Part shown: positions 15,570 to 23,258 of the stretch, in pieces | Layout: every line of letters starts with the position of its first letter | Position numbering within the stretch: the stretch's first letter is position 1 | Assembly: GCA_958453935.1 (NCBI GenBank) | Contig: CAUDZT010000004.1 | Coordinates: 1 to 50,484 of the forward strand | Direction: 5' to 3' | Length of the DNA stretch: 50,484 nucleotides | DNA from: an uncultured Collinsella sp. | Lineage (GTDB): Bacteria > Actinomycetota > Coriobacteriia > Coriobacteriales > Coriobacteriaceae | Made by a program: the position numbers and the translations under genes | Notes under the pieces: model-generated | Database searches by the model: none | What the model was told of the DNA's origin: nothing | What the model saw: the letters and a program-made list of their open reading frames with translations, nothing else

Positions 15570-17548
15570 TGTCGCAAGTGAGCAAGACTTCGGTCATCCA
15601 GCCGGAGACTATACTGGACTTCATCGACGGCGTGACGCAGCGCAGGGACACCCCCGAGGAGCGAGTGCGCCAGGAAATCCTAAAGTCCCTCGTGCGTGAG
15701 TACGGTTACAAGAAGGAGCAGATCGGGGTCGAGGAGTCGATCAAGTTCGGCAGCAACCGAAAAGCGGTCGACGTCGCCATCTGGGAGCCGGGAAAAGCGC
15801 ACACCCAGGAAAACATCCACATCATCGTCGAGTGCAAAGACCCCAAGACCAAGGCCAAAGGCAAAAAAGGCGGCGTAGATCAAATGCACTCCTATGCGTC
15901 TGCCTGCATGAACTCGACCTATGGCATGTGGACCAACGGCGACGAGTTGCTTACCTTCCGTTACGTGGTGGACGATGCCGGCAAGCGCGGCCCCGAGGCC
16001 GTGCCCGATCTGCCACATGCTGGTGGCGAGGTACCCGACGACGCGCCGCGCTTCGACCAGTTGCGCCCCGCCGCCAGTGACTCGCTGCTGTACTCGTTCC
16101 GCCGCTGTCACAACTACATCGCCGGAAACCAAGGCATCCAAAAGGCCGAGGCATTCCTTGAACTGCTCAAGATCATCTTCTGCAAAATCCAGGATGAGCG
16201 CGACTCCGAGACGCCAACGTTCTACATCACGCCAACCGAGCGCCAGGGCGCCGCGGGTAAGAAGAAGTGCCGCAAGCGCATCGAGGCACTCTTTGGAAAC
16301 GTCAAGCAGTCGTACGAGACCATCTTCAAGGCCGACGAGCGCATCGCATTAACCGACGATGTGCTCGCCTACATCGTGGCGCAGCTGCAAATGTATTCCC
16401 TGCTCGAGAGCGACGTGGACGTTAAGGGCCACGCGTACGAGACAATCGTGGGCTCCAACCTGCGTGGTGACAAGGGCCAGTTCTTCACGCCGCGCAACAT
16501 GTGCCACATGATGGTGCGGATGGTCGACCCGTCCGAAAACGACGTCATCCTCGACCCCGCCATGGGCACCTGCGGCTTTTTGGTCACGGCCATGAATTAC
16601 GTGCTTGAGAAGATCAGAGACTCCGTCGAGGTGAGCGGGCGCAGCAAAGCAGCCAAGCAAGAGGCTCTGATCGCGCGCAAGCGCGAGTTCCTGTCCAAGC
16701 ATATCGTGGGCATCGACTTTGATCCCATCCTAGTGCGTGCCTCCAAGATGAATATGGTTATGAACAACGACGGCACCGGACAGCTGTTCCACGCCAACTC
16801 GCTCGAGCCGTTCTCGGGCTTTGAACCCAAACTGCAAAAGGCGCTGCGCCTGGACGCCGCCGACATTGCGGCAAATAAGGCGCTGCAGCCGGGGCACGGC
16901 GTTACGGCGATTATGACCAACCCACCTTTTGGCTCCAAGATTCCTATCGAAGACCCGGCGATTCTGGAATCCTTCGACCTTGGACACACCTGGTCGTGGT
17001 CCGAGGAAGATGCCGAGTGGAGCATGGAACCCAAGCTCTTCTCATCTCAGCCGCCCGAGATCCTCTTCATCGAGCGGTGTATCCGCCTGCTTGAGCCCGG
17101 CGTGGGTGTGGCGGCGCTCGTCATTCCCAACGGCATCCTGGGCAACCCGGGTCTGGGCTACGTGCGCCAGTGGATTTTGCGCCATGCGCAGATCCTGGGT
17201 TCGGTAGACATGCACCCGGATGCGTTCCAACCCAACGTGGGCGTGCAGACATCCGTCCTTGTGCTGAGACGCTGGGACAGTGAGGAAGAGGCATACTGCA
17301 AGGACGGTACCTTCCAGGATTACAAGATATTTATGGCCATCTGTGACCACGTAGGGCACGACAAGCGTGGTCAGACCACCTATGTACGCGACGATGACGG
17401 CTACCCCATTGTGCAGGAGCAGACCACCGCGGTGACGGGCAACGTGGGCTCCGAAGAGGAGAGCAGCCACACCTCGAAGGAGCGCGTGGTGGACGACGAG
17501 ACGATGGCGATCGCCGGCGCCTTCTTTGAATGGAGGCGAGACCAATGA
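15569..17548 (+). CDS. Restriction nuclease domain-adenine methyltransferase fusion
   Basis: This 659-residue protein has two catalytic parts. The N-terminal (about 30-130) is a PD-(D/E)xK-like HsdR-N domain: Asp68 in KAVDVAIW, then Glu88 and Lys90 in IIVECKD. Next comes an HsdM-type N6-adenine methyltransferase. QFFTPR is at about 304-309, motif I is DPAMGTCGF (about 329-337) and motif IV is NPPF (451-454). The HsdM helical segment (about 190-300) precedes motif I. Classical type I systems use a separate HsdR translocase; none is here. With the next gene this gives a nuclease-methylase plus specificity pair like BcgI (type IIB). An alternative is a type I methylase with a vestigial HsdR-N domain. 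Confidence 0.85.
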   Translation: MSQVSKTSVIQPETILDFIDGVTQRRDTPEERVRQEILKSLVREYGYKKEQIGVEESIKFGSNRKAVDVAIWEPGKAHTQENIHIIVECKDPKTKAKGKKGGVDQMHSYASACMNSTYGMWTNGDELLTFRYVVDDAGKRGPEAVPDLPHAGGEVPDDAPRFDQLRPAASDSLLYSFRRCHNYIAGNQGIQKAEAFLELLKIIFCKIQDERDSETPTFYITPTERQGAAGKKKCRKRIEALFGNVKQSYETIFKADERIALTDDVLAYIVAQLQMYSLLESDVDVKGHAYETIVGSNLRGDKGQFFTPRNMCHMMVRMVDPSENDVILDPAMGTCGFLVTAMNYVLEKIRDSVEVSGRSKAAKQEALIARKREFLSKHIVGIDFDPILVRASKMNMVMNNDGTGQLFHANSLEPFSGFEPKLQKALRLDAADIAANKALQPGHGVTAIMTNPPFGSKIPIEDPAILESFDLGHTWSWSEEDAEWSMEPKLFSSQPPEILFIERCIRLLEPGVGVAALVIPNGILGNPGLGYVRQWILRHAQILGSVDMHPDAFQPNVGVQTSVLVLRRWDSEEEAYCKDGTFQDYKIFMAICDHVGHDKRGQTTYVRDDDGYPIVQEQTTAVTGNVGSEEESSHTSKERVVDDETMAIAGAFFEWRRDQ

Positions 17549-18945
17549 CGATCGCGCCTTTGGTGAAGAGCGTCCGACTTTCCACCGTGCTGGGCGGCGA
17601 CGTGAGGCTCGAGGCGTCAACCTACCTGCGCGACGGGTACGGCTTCGTACGCCTTGCCAACCAGTGCGACAACCACAAGAGGCTCGGTGACCTTACCGAC
17701 ATTTGGCAGCCGAGCAGACTGACGGGGTATACCGTGCCGGAAGGCAAAGGGCTACCCTTCTTTACCGCCGGCCAGGTGTTCGAGGACTTTCCCCGAGTGA
17801 GGAAGTGGCTCGCCGCGCCTTTCGTGCCCCAGGCTGATTCTAGATTCGTCAATCAGGATTGGCTGCTGCTTTCGCGCTCGGGCGTGGTGGGCAACGTTAC
17901 CGCCGTGTACCCGCATCACCTGAACAAGGTCATCACGGACGACCTGTTGCGCATCGAGCCGAAGGACCAAGACGAGTACGGCTGGCTCTACGCGTATATG
18001 AAGACGGACTTCTTCAAGCAGATCGCACGAGCGTCTCAGTACGGTCACATGATCAAGCACATCGAGGTGGCCCACGCCAACGAGTTTCCGGTCATCATGC
18101 CCGATGCGGCCACGCGCAAAGCCATCGGCGACAAAGCTGCCGAGGCTGTGCGCCTGCGCGGCGAGGCCTGGAAGCTGCGGGACGGGGCGTTTAAGCTGTT
18201 GGAGAAGGAGGTCGGTATTGCTTGTGAGGCAGAAAGTCCTGCAGGAACATGCGTGGTGAGTTTATCCAAAGTTATTGACAACAGATCGCGCCTTGATGCT
18301 GACAGTTATGCCGGCTCTATAAGCGCCGTAGACTCATTGGTTGACGTAATGGAGTATGCGCCACTTGCTGAACTTGTAGAGGACGTCGAAGAGCTTCCTC
18401 GCTTCAAGCGGTTTTATGGCGATTCCAACGTTCCCTTTGTGGGTGTGTCCGAGGTCTTTGACGTTAACACTCAACCGACAAAATTTGTTTACGCCAAGCT
18501 CATTAAAAACTGGGAGCGTTACATCCTAAAGCCGGGAACTCTCGTCATGGCATGTTCTGGTCAAAAGTACGGCATCCTAGGACGAGCTCTTTTGCTCACG
18601 GAGAATCATGAGGGAATGTTTGGCAGCAACCATCTGCTGAGAATCTATCCCGACGTTACAAAGATTCGAACTGGCTACCTGCTTGCTTTTCTGAACAGTC
18701 CCACCGTTGGCAGGCCGTCGGTCGTTCGTTGCGCATACGGAACCTCGGTGCCTCAACTTAGCCCTATCGATATCAAAAAAATTCGCGTTCCCCGTCTTGG
18801 CGCGGACGTCGAATCTGCCATCGCCGACCTTATGGACAGGAGCGTGAGCACCTCGGCCAAGGCTGACCAACTTGAGAACGAGGCTACCAAGCTGGCACAG
18901 GAGCAGGTCGATATCGCCATCGAGAAGGTTGTCTCCAACACCTAG
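17545..18945 (+). CDS. HsdS-like specificity subunit
   Basis: This subunit has about 466 residues. The ATG at 17545 overlaps the methyltransferase stop by four bases (ATGA), with GAGG just upstream. Two target-recognition halves can be seen, at roughly 15-190 and 245-420, each ending in a Lys/Glu/Ala-rich helix (RGEAWKLRDGAFKLLEKEV and SAKADQLENEATKLAQEQV). Such conserved spacer helices join the TRDs in type I S subunits. The first half contains FFTAGQVFED and the second SNVPFVGVSEVFDV, both typical TRD phrases. The second half (from about 18230) is visibly more AT-rich than the first, suggesting exchange of one TRD. It would direct the fused enzyme to a bipartite site. Confidence 0.9.
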   Translation: MTIAPLVKSVRLSTVLGGDVRLEASTYLRDGYGFVRLANQCDNHKRLGDLTDIWQPSRLTGYTVPEGKGLPFFTAGQVFEDFPRVRKWLAAPFVPQADSRFVNQDWLLLSRSGVVGNVTAVYPHHLNKVITDDLLRIEPKDQDEYGWLYAYMKTDFFKQIARASQYGHMIKHIEVAHANEFPVIMPDAATRKAIGDKAAEAVRLRGEAWKLRDGAFKLLEKEVGIACEAESPAGTCVVSLSKVIDNRSRLDADSYAGSISAVDSLVDVMEYAPLAELVEDVEELPRFKRFYGDSNVPFVGVSEVFDVNTQPTKFVYAKLIKNWERYILKPGTLVMACSGQKYGILGRALLLTENHEGMFGSNHLLRIYPDVTKIRTGYLLAFLNSPTVGRPSVVRCAYGTSVPQLSPIDIKKIRVPRLGADVESAIADLMDRSVSTSAKADQLENEATKLAQEQVDIAIEKVVSNT

Positions 18946-19019
18946 TGAGGCGACCTTTTAACCGCCGTTAAGCCTATAGCCTCAACACAAACAAAATGCA
19001 ACGCGTATCGTAGTAAGTT

Positions 19020-19100
19020 GGTTAACGGCATAGTGTGAGAATTCACACTTGGACATTTGATTAACGCTCGCACCCTGTCGGGTTCGAATCCCAGCACTTT
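19020..19100. other. tRNA-like remnant beside the tRNA-Gly terminator
   Basis: The plus strand carries a D-arm-like AGTTGGTTAACGGCA, an 18-base palindrome (AGTGTGAGAATTCACACT) and a T-arm-like CGGGTTCGAATCCC in tRNA order, but no acceptor stem can be closed. It may be a decayed tRNA or part of an attachment site. A similar T-arm palindrome lies beyond the tRNA-Lys terminator. Confidence 0.3.
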
Positions 19101-19110
19101 ATTGAAAAAA

Positions 19111-19135
19111 GCACGGCACCGTGATGGTGCCGTGC
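19111..19135 (-). terminator. Terminator of tRNA-Gly
   Basis: GCACGGCACC/GGTGCCGTGC is a perfect stem with a short loop, followed on the minus strand by TTTTTT. Confidence 0.85.
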
Positions 19136-19148
19136 TTGTGCTCTTAAC

Positions 19149-19162
19149 TGGAGCGGGCAACG
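19149..19162. repeat. 14-bp att core within tRNA-Gly
   Basis: TGGAGCGGGCAACG is identical to 12912-12925 in direct orientation. It marks the tRNA-proximal boundary of the island. Confidence 0.8.
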
Positions 19163-19223
19163 GGACTCGAACCCGCGAGTGTCAGCTTGGGAAGCTGATG
19201 CCTTACCACTTGGCGATGCCCGC
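19149..19223 (-). tRNA. tRNA-Gly(CCC)
   Basis: The cloverleaf is complete: acceptor GCGGGCA/TGCCCGC, D-arm with AAGTGGTAAGGC, anticodon loop TTCCCAA (anticodon CCC), T-arm with GGGTTCGAGTCCC, discriminator T and encoded CCA at 19149-19151. Its 3' end is the attachment site of the island to its left. Confidence 0.96.
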
Positions 19224-19520
19224 TTGTGTGTTGGCTAGTATAACGCGGTTGTCTTGTTCGATACAAGGGTGTCGATGCTTGTTTTAGCTGTGGAGATTCG
19301 TTTGGAAAACATGTCAATTGTGGAGACGAGGACCTTTGACCTCCTGTTCTCCCTATCTTCTACCTGCACTTTTATCTGATTGTTGTATTTGGGCTCGATT
19401 TGTCAGAAATCGGGCAAGCTTTTGGTCAGCTTCTGGTACCTACCCGCATGAACCATGGCGGTAGCCTCATCCCAAGCGCCGCGGCCTCCCCGTGCGGCGC
19501 ACGAGGGATAAGGAGCAGCC
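19224..19520. other. Adhesin upstream region
   Basis: No gene or tRNA is visible. The region is moderately AT-rich in its middle and ends in GGAG eight bases before the adhesin ATG. I cannot fix a promoter with confidence. Confidence 0.4.
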
Positions 19521-22500
19521 ATGTCCAACACACCCACGCACTCTGTCCACAGCGCAATCGCAACAGGTCCGCTGCTCCTGCTCCTCTTCCTGCTTTTCGG
19601 CTGCCTGGCACCGGGAGCCGCATTTGCCGTCGATGGCTACGACCAGCTCGGCTTCCGCACTATTAGCGATGATTGTGGGCCCTTCTTTATCGGCAAGTAT
19701 GAAGCTCAAGACGCCTCGATTGCCTACTGCATGAACCAGGAGCGCCCCGGCCCCACCAAGCCGGGCGGCCCATGGCTCAACTTTGATCAAGGCTGGGTGT
19801 GGCTCGACGACGAGTTCGCGGCAATCGTTTGTCACGGATATCCTACCGCCACGTCGTTTGGCGCTTACCATCTTTCACCCGATCGCGCCCGCGCCGCCAC
19901 CCAGCTTGCCGTATGGATGCTCAACGGCACTACCCATGTCGACGGCACCTACTCCTACACGACCGCTCAGGGCAAAACCAAGAGTGGGCACTTTACCGCC
20001 GACGATGAAGTCGTGGCGGCTGCGCGATGGCTCCACGACAGCGCAAAATCAGGAAGCATCAAAGCCGCTCCGCACCGCGCGCGGCGCTATTTAGGAACCG
20101 TATCGGGCGGCAGCAAACGTCAAGACATGCTCTATGTACTGCCGACGGTCTCTGTTTCCTTCCAAAAGCAGTCTGCAAACGCTGCCATTACCAGCGGAAA
20201 CAATACCTATGAGTTTGACGGGGCAACATTCGATGTTTTTGAGAGCGCCAGCGGCGCGCGTGTCGGCACCGTCCAGATGGACAGCAACGGTCGAGCGCAG
20301 GCAGTACTTCTGCCCAACACGGCATACTACCTAGTTGAAACGAAGGCGCCGGCCGGCTATGTCCCCCGCCACGATCGTATTGCCTTTACCACGGGGAATG
20401 ACGGCGGGCGGGTCGCCATTGATGAACAACCTGGCACCATTACCTTGCGCATCGCAAAGCTCGATGCCGCGACGAATGCAGGCCCCCAAGTTGGAGCTTC
20501 GTTCGCAGGAGCAGAATTCGTGTGCGTATCACAATCAACCCCTGGATGGGCGCAAATCCTCACGACCGACGAAAGCGGTCGGGCCACTCTCGCCGATGTC
20601 CCCTTAGGAACCTTTACCATCTACGAATCAAAAGCCCCCGAGGGCTACCTGCCATCCAACGACAGCTGGACCTATACCGTTGGAGCCGACCAGCTCGGCG
20701 ATTCAGGCGTGGTCGAGATCGAATCTCGCGTTTCCGATATCCCCATTGCGTTTGACCTTGAGATTTCCAAATTCAAGGACTACGGCAATAGCGACCAATC
20801 CGGCCTGGAGCAGCCGGCGGGAGGTGTTGTCTTTGAGGTTGTCAGCAACAGCTCTCAGCAGGTTGTTGGCACACTGACCACAAACATCTATGGCTTTGCC
20901 TCCACCAAAGATCAGTCAGAAGCATGGTTTGGCGCAGGCAAGCGACCCGCCGGTGTCCACGGAGCCATCCCATACGACCGCGCCGGCTACACGGTTCGCG
21001 AGGTTCCGGAAACCGTCCCCGAGGGTTTTAAACGTGCAGGGGAATGGACCGTCGGGGCCAATCAGATTTCCGACGGCGCCGAGCTTCAATATATCGTGGA
21101 CAACCACGCTCTGTCGACGCATCTCCAGATTGTAAAACGCGATGCCCAAACAGGCGCTTCTGTTCCACTAGCCGGATTCACCTTCCAACTCCTCGACAGC
21201 AATCACGAACCTGTCTCACAAACTTGCTGGTATCCAGCACATAACGTAATGGACACCTTTACGACTGACGCGACCGGGACCGTCACACTGCCCGAATCGC
21301 TCGTGCCGGGCACCTATTATGTACGCGAAACCTCGGCCAAAGAGCCCTATCTTGTCGGCGAAGAGATCAAGGTAAACATACCCGCCGACATGAACCTAAC
21401 GCCCGTTGCAATCGCCTCGTATTATGACCACGCCGCGACCGGAAACATCAGGATCGTTAAAACCGATGCCGTAGACGGCAGCAGCCTAGCGGGCGCCATC
21501 TTTGAGATCCGTGCCTCGGGTGATATCGTGCGCCCCGACGGTAGCATTGCCGCGCTCGACGGTGAGACTGTTGCTACCGTCACAACGGATGAAACTGGAG
21601 AAGCACGCGCGGACGACCTCCCGCTGGGATCTGGCACCGCACGCTACGAGGTTGTCGAGACTCAAGCGCCGGCCGGCTTCCTGCTCGACCGAACGCCCCA
21701 TATCGTAGACCTCGCTTATGCCGACCAGAAAACGCCCGTTGTGGAAGCACGGCTTAACGTATCCGACGATTACACTAAGGTTGATATCTCCAAGGTCGAT
21801 GCAAGCGGTGAGCAGGAAGTGGAAGGCGCACAACTCACCTTATATGGTCCCGATAAAACCGAAATAGACTCCTGGACCTCATCCGACAAGCCGCACCGCG
21901 TCGAACATCTTGCACCCGGCACCTACTCGTTGCGCGAAATGATGTCTCCGCGGACCTATGACCTTGCCGAGGAGATAACGTTTGAAATAAAGGATACGGG
22001 AGAAGTCCAATCTGTCGCGATGAAGGATGCGCCCATCGAGATCAAAGGACAGGTCGACAAGCGTCAGGAGCTTGTCCAACCTATCGGGAAGGGTCTGCTG
22101 GCCAACGGCGATGGTAAAAATCGCGCCGCAACGCAAACCAATACGGACGGACTTTTCTCCTATACCATCGACGCTCGAAACGATTCAGCTACCCGGGTTG
22201 ATGAGTTCACAATTACCGATGATCTTGAGTGTGCCAAAGACGGCACGGCGAGATTCGTCTCAATCGAAACCCCCGTCGCCATCGGCGACCTCAACGGTCT
22301 GTGCAACGTGTGGTATCGCACGACGCCGTTGGACTCGACAGACGTCGATGGGCCGGCAAACGCGACGCTTGACGATGGGCACGAAAATCCTTGGCTTGAG
22401 TCCGACGAAGTAAAAGAGAGTCTGGGTGAGGATTGCCGCCTCGTCGATTACGACGGCTGGCACCTCTGGAAGGCGGATGTCTCGACCACGGAATCCACCA

Positions 22501-22952
22501 CACTCGAGGCGAAAGAACTTGACCTTGCATCCAATACCGTCGTAACGGGCATTCGCATTGAATACGGTGCAGTAGCCGCCGACTTTACGACTCGAAGCGA
22601 TGTGGATTCTTGGACCCGTGATGATCTCAAAGATGAGCACGACGACCTTGACGATGCCAAAGCAATCCTTGGCACAGACGCTCGGGGCGCAGCCGTGCAC
22701 ATGCAGGCAACGTCGGCTTATACGCCCCAAACCGCACTCACCAACAGCGCGCGCGTCGATCTTTGCCGCAACGGCGGCGGCGATAAACTTGAGTCACATG
22801 ACGAGGACCGTGTCATTCAACGCTGTACCCTACCGCAGGACCTACCGGCAACAGGATCAGTTCCCATCGCCGCCTGCATCACCGCGCTTCTGACCTCGGG
22901 TGCCGCAGCCTTATGGTTCGCTCGCCTTAGGTCGATCCCAGAGAAGCGCTAG
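19521..22952 (+). CDS. LPXTG-anchored thioester-domain adhesin with SpaA-type repeats
   Basis: This 1143-residue surface protein has a signal peptide (about 1-36, ending GAAFA) and a thioester domain. In that domain Cys70 (YCMNQERPGP) and Gln128 (AATQLAVWML) are the pair expected to form an internal thioester that can bind host protein covalently. At least six SpaA/Cna-B-like Ig domains follow, each ending in a (V/I/L)-x-E-x-x-(A/S)-P-x-x-(Y/F) type strand (near residues 271, 366, 490, 599, 710 and 803). Their Lys/Glu/Asn pairs normally form isopeptide bonds. A longer stalk domain (about 840-1095) comes next, then LPATG (1108-1112), a hydrophobic segment and a basic tail for sortase anchoring. 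No sortase gene is in the window. It is probably a monogenic adhesin or a pilus tip protein. Confidence 0.92.
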   Translation: MSNTPTHSVHSAIATGPLLLLLFLLFGCLAPGAAFAVDGYDQLGFRTISDDCGPFFIGKYEAQDASIAYCMNQERPGPTKPGGPWLNFDQGWVWLDDEFAAIVCHGYPTATSFGAYHLSPDRARAATQLAVWMLNGTTHVDGTYSYTTAQGKTKSGHFTADDEVVAAARWLHDSAKSGSIKAAPHRARRYLGTVSGGSKRQDMLYVLPTVSVSFQKQSANAAITSGNNTYEFDGATFDVFESASGARVGTVQMDSNGRAQAVLLPNTAYYLVETKAPAGYVPRHDRIAFTTGNDGGRVAIDEQPGTITLRIAKLDAATNAGPQVGASFAGAEFVCVSQSTPGWAQILTTDESGRATLADVPLGTFTIYESKAPEGYLPSNDSWTYTVGADQLGDSGVVEIESRVSDIPIAFDLEISKFKDYGNSDQSGLEQPAGGVVFEVVSNSSQQVVGTLTTNIYGFASTKDQSEAWFGAGKRPAGVHGAIPYDRAGYTVREVPETVPEGFKRAGEWTVGANQISDGAELQYIVDNHALSTHLQIVKRDAQTGASVPLAGFTFQLLDSNHEPVSQTCWYPAHNVMDTFTTDATGTVTLPESLVPGTYYVRETSAKEPYLVGEEIKVNIPADMNLTPVAIASYYDHAATGNIRIVKTDAVDGSSLAGAIFEIRASGDIVRPDGSIAALDGETVATVTTDETGEARADDLPLGSGTARYEVVETQAPAGFLLDRTPHIVDLAYADQKTPVVEARLNVSDDYTKVDISKVDASGEQEVEGAQLTLYGPDKTEIDSWTSSDKPHRVEHLAPGTYSLREMMSPRTYDLAEEITFEIKDTGEVQSVAMKDAPIEIKGQVDKRQELVQPIGKGLLANGDGKNRAATQTNTDGLFSYTIDARNDSATRVDEFTITDDLECAKDGTARFVSIETPVAIGDLNGLCNVWYRTTPLDSTDVDGPANATLDDGHENPWLESDEVKESLGEDCRLVDYDGWHLWKADVSTTESTTLEAKELDLASNTVVTGIRIEYGAVAADFTTRSDVDSWTRDDLKDEHDDLDDAKAILGTDARGAAVHMQATSAYTPQTALTNSARVDLCRNGGGDKLESHDEDRVIQRCTLPQDLPATGSVPIAACITALLTSGAAALWFARLRSIPEKR

Positions 22953-22964
22953 CGCGATAAAAAA

Positions 22965-22994
22965 GCGGGCGAGCCAGTCCCCCGGCTCGCCCGC
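22965..22994. terminator. Convergent bidirectional terminator
   Basis: GCGGGCGAGCC/GGCTCGCCCGC is a perfect stem flanked by AAAAAA on the left and TTT on the right. It serves the adhesin gene and the opposing small membrane protein gene. Confidence 0.9.
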
Positions 22995-23018
22995 TTTCAA
23001 TCATGTAAATCGCCGTAT

Positions 23019-23237
23019 CTACTCTGCAGACGAAGATCCACCATCAACGATTGCCTGCTCGGACTCAGGAATCCCATCGGCACCCGTGCTCTGTTCTTGC
23101 TCCACCTCTTCGCTGATTGCGGAGGCGGGGGTCGAGCCCTTCGCACCCACGATGTAGGCAGCCCCAAATCCTAACGCAATGGCGATCAAGGTCAAAATCA
23201 CGTAGACAGGCCAATGGCGCTTAATATACGAAAACAC
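23019..23237 (-). CDS. Small single-pass membrane protein
   Basis: This 72-residue protein has a basic start (MFSYIKRHW), one membrane helix at about 11-31 and an acidic Ser/Glu-rich outer tail. The GTG start has AAGGAG five bases upstream. It begins 21 bases after the M28-like peptidase stop, so both are likely co-transcribed and it may be an accessory of that membrane peptidase. I recognise no family. Confidence 0.65.
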   Translation of the reverse strand: MFSYIKRHWPVYVILTLIAIALGFGAAYIVGAKGSTPASAISEEVEQEQSTGADGIPESEQAIVDGGSSSAE

Positions 23238-23258
23238 GTTGACTCCTTAGAGCTCCGT

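Larger units (their letters stand above)
12912..19162. mobile_element. tRNA-Gly genomic island with restriction-modification cargo
   Basis: About 6.25 kb is bounded by a 14-bp direct repeat of the tRNA-Gly tail. It contains the AlbA_2/GHKL protein, a small regulator, a nuclease-methyltransferase fusion and a specificity subunit. No integrase is present, so it is either a decayed element or one moved in trans. Its genes are the only plus-strand cluster inside the minus-strand left arm before the adhesin gene, which also suggests acquisition. Confidence 0.7.

Noticed and set aside
12912..19162. A hidden integrase in the island
   Set aside because: All frames of the gaps were scanned by eye; no tyrosine- or serine-recombinase motif is present.
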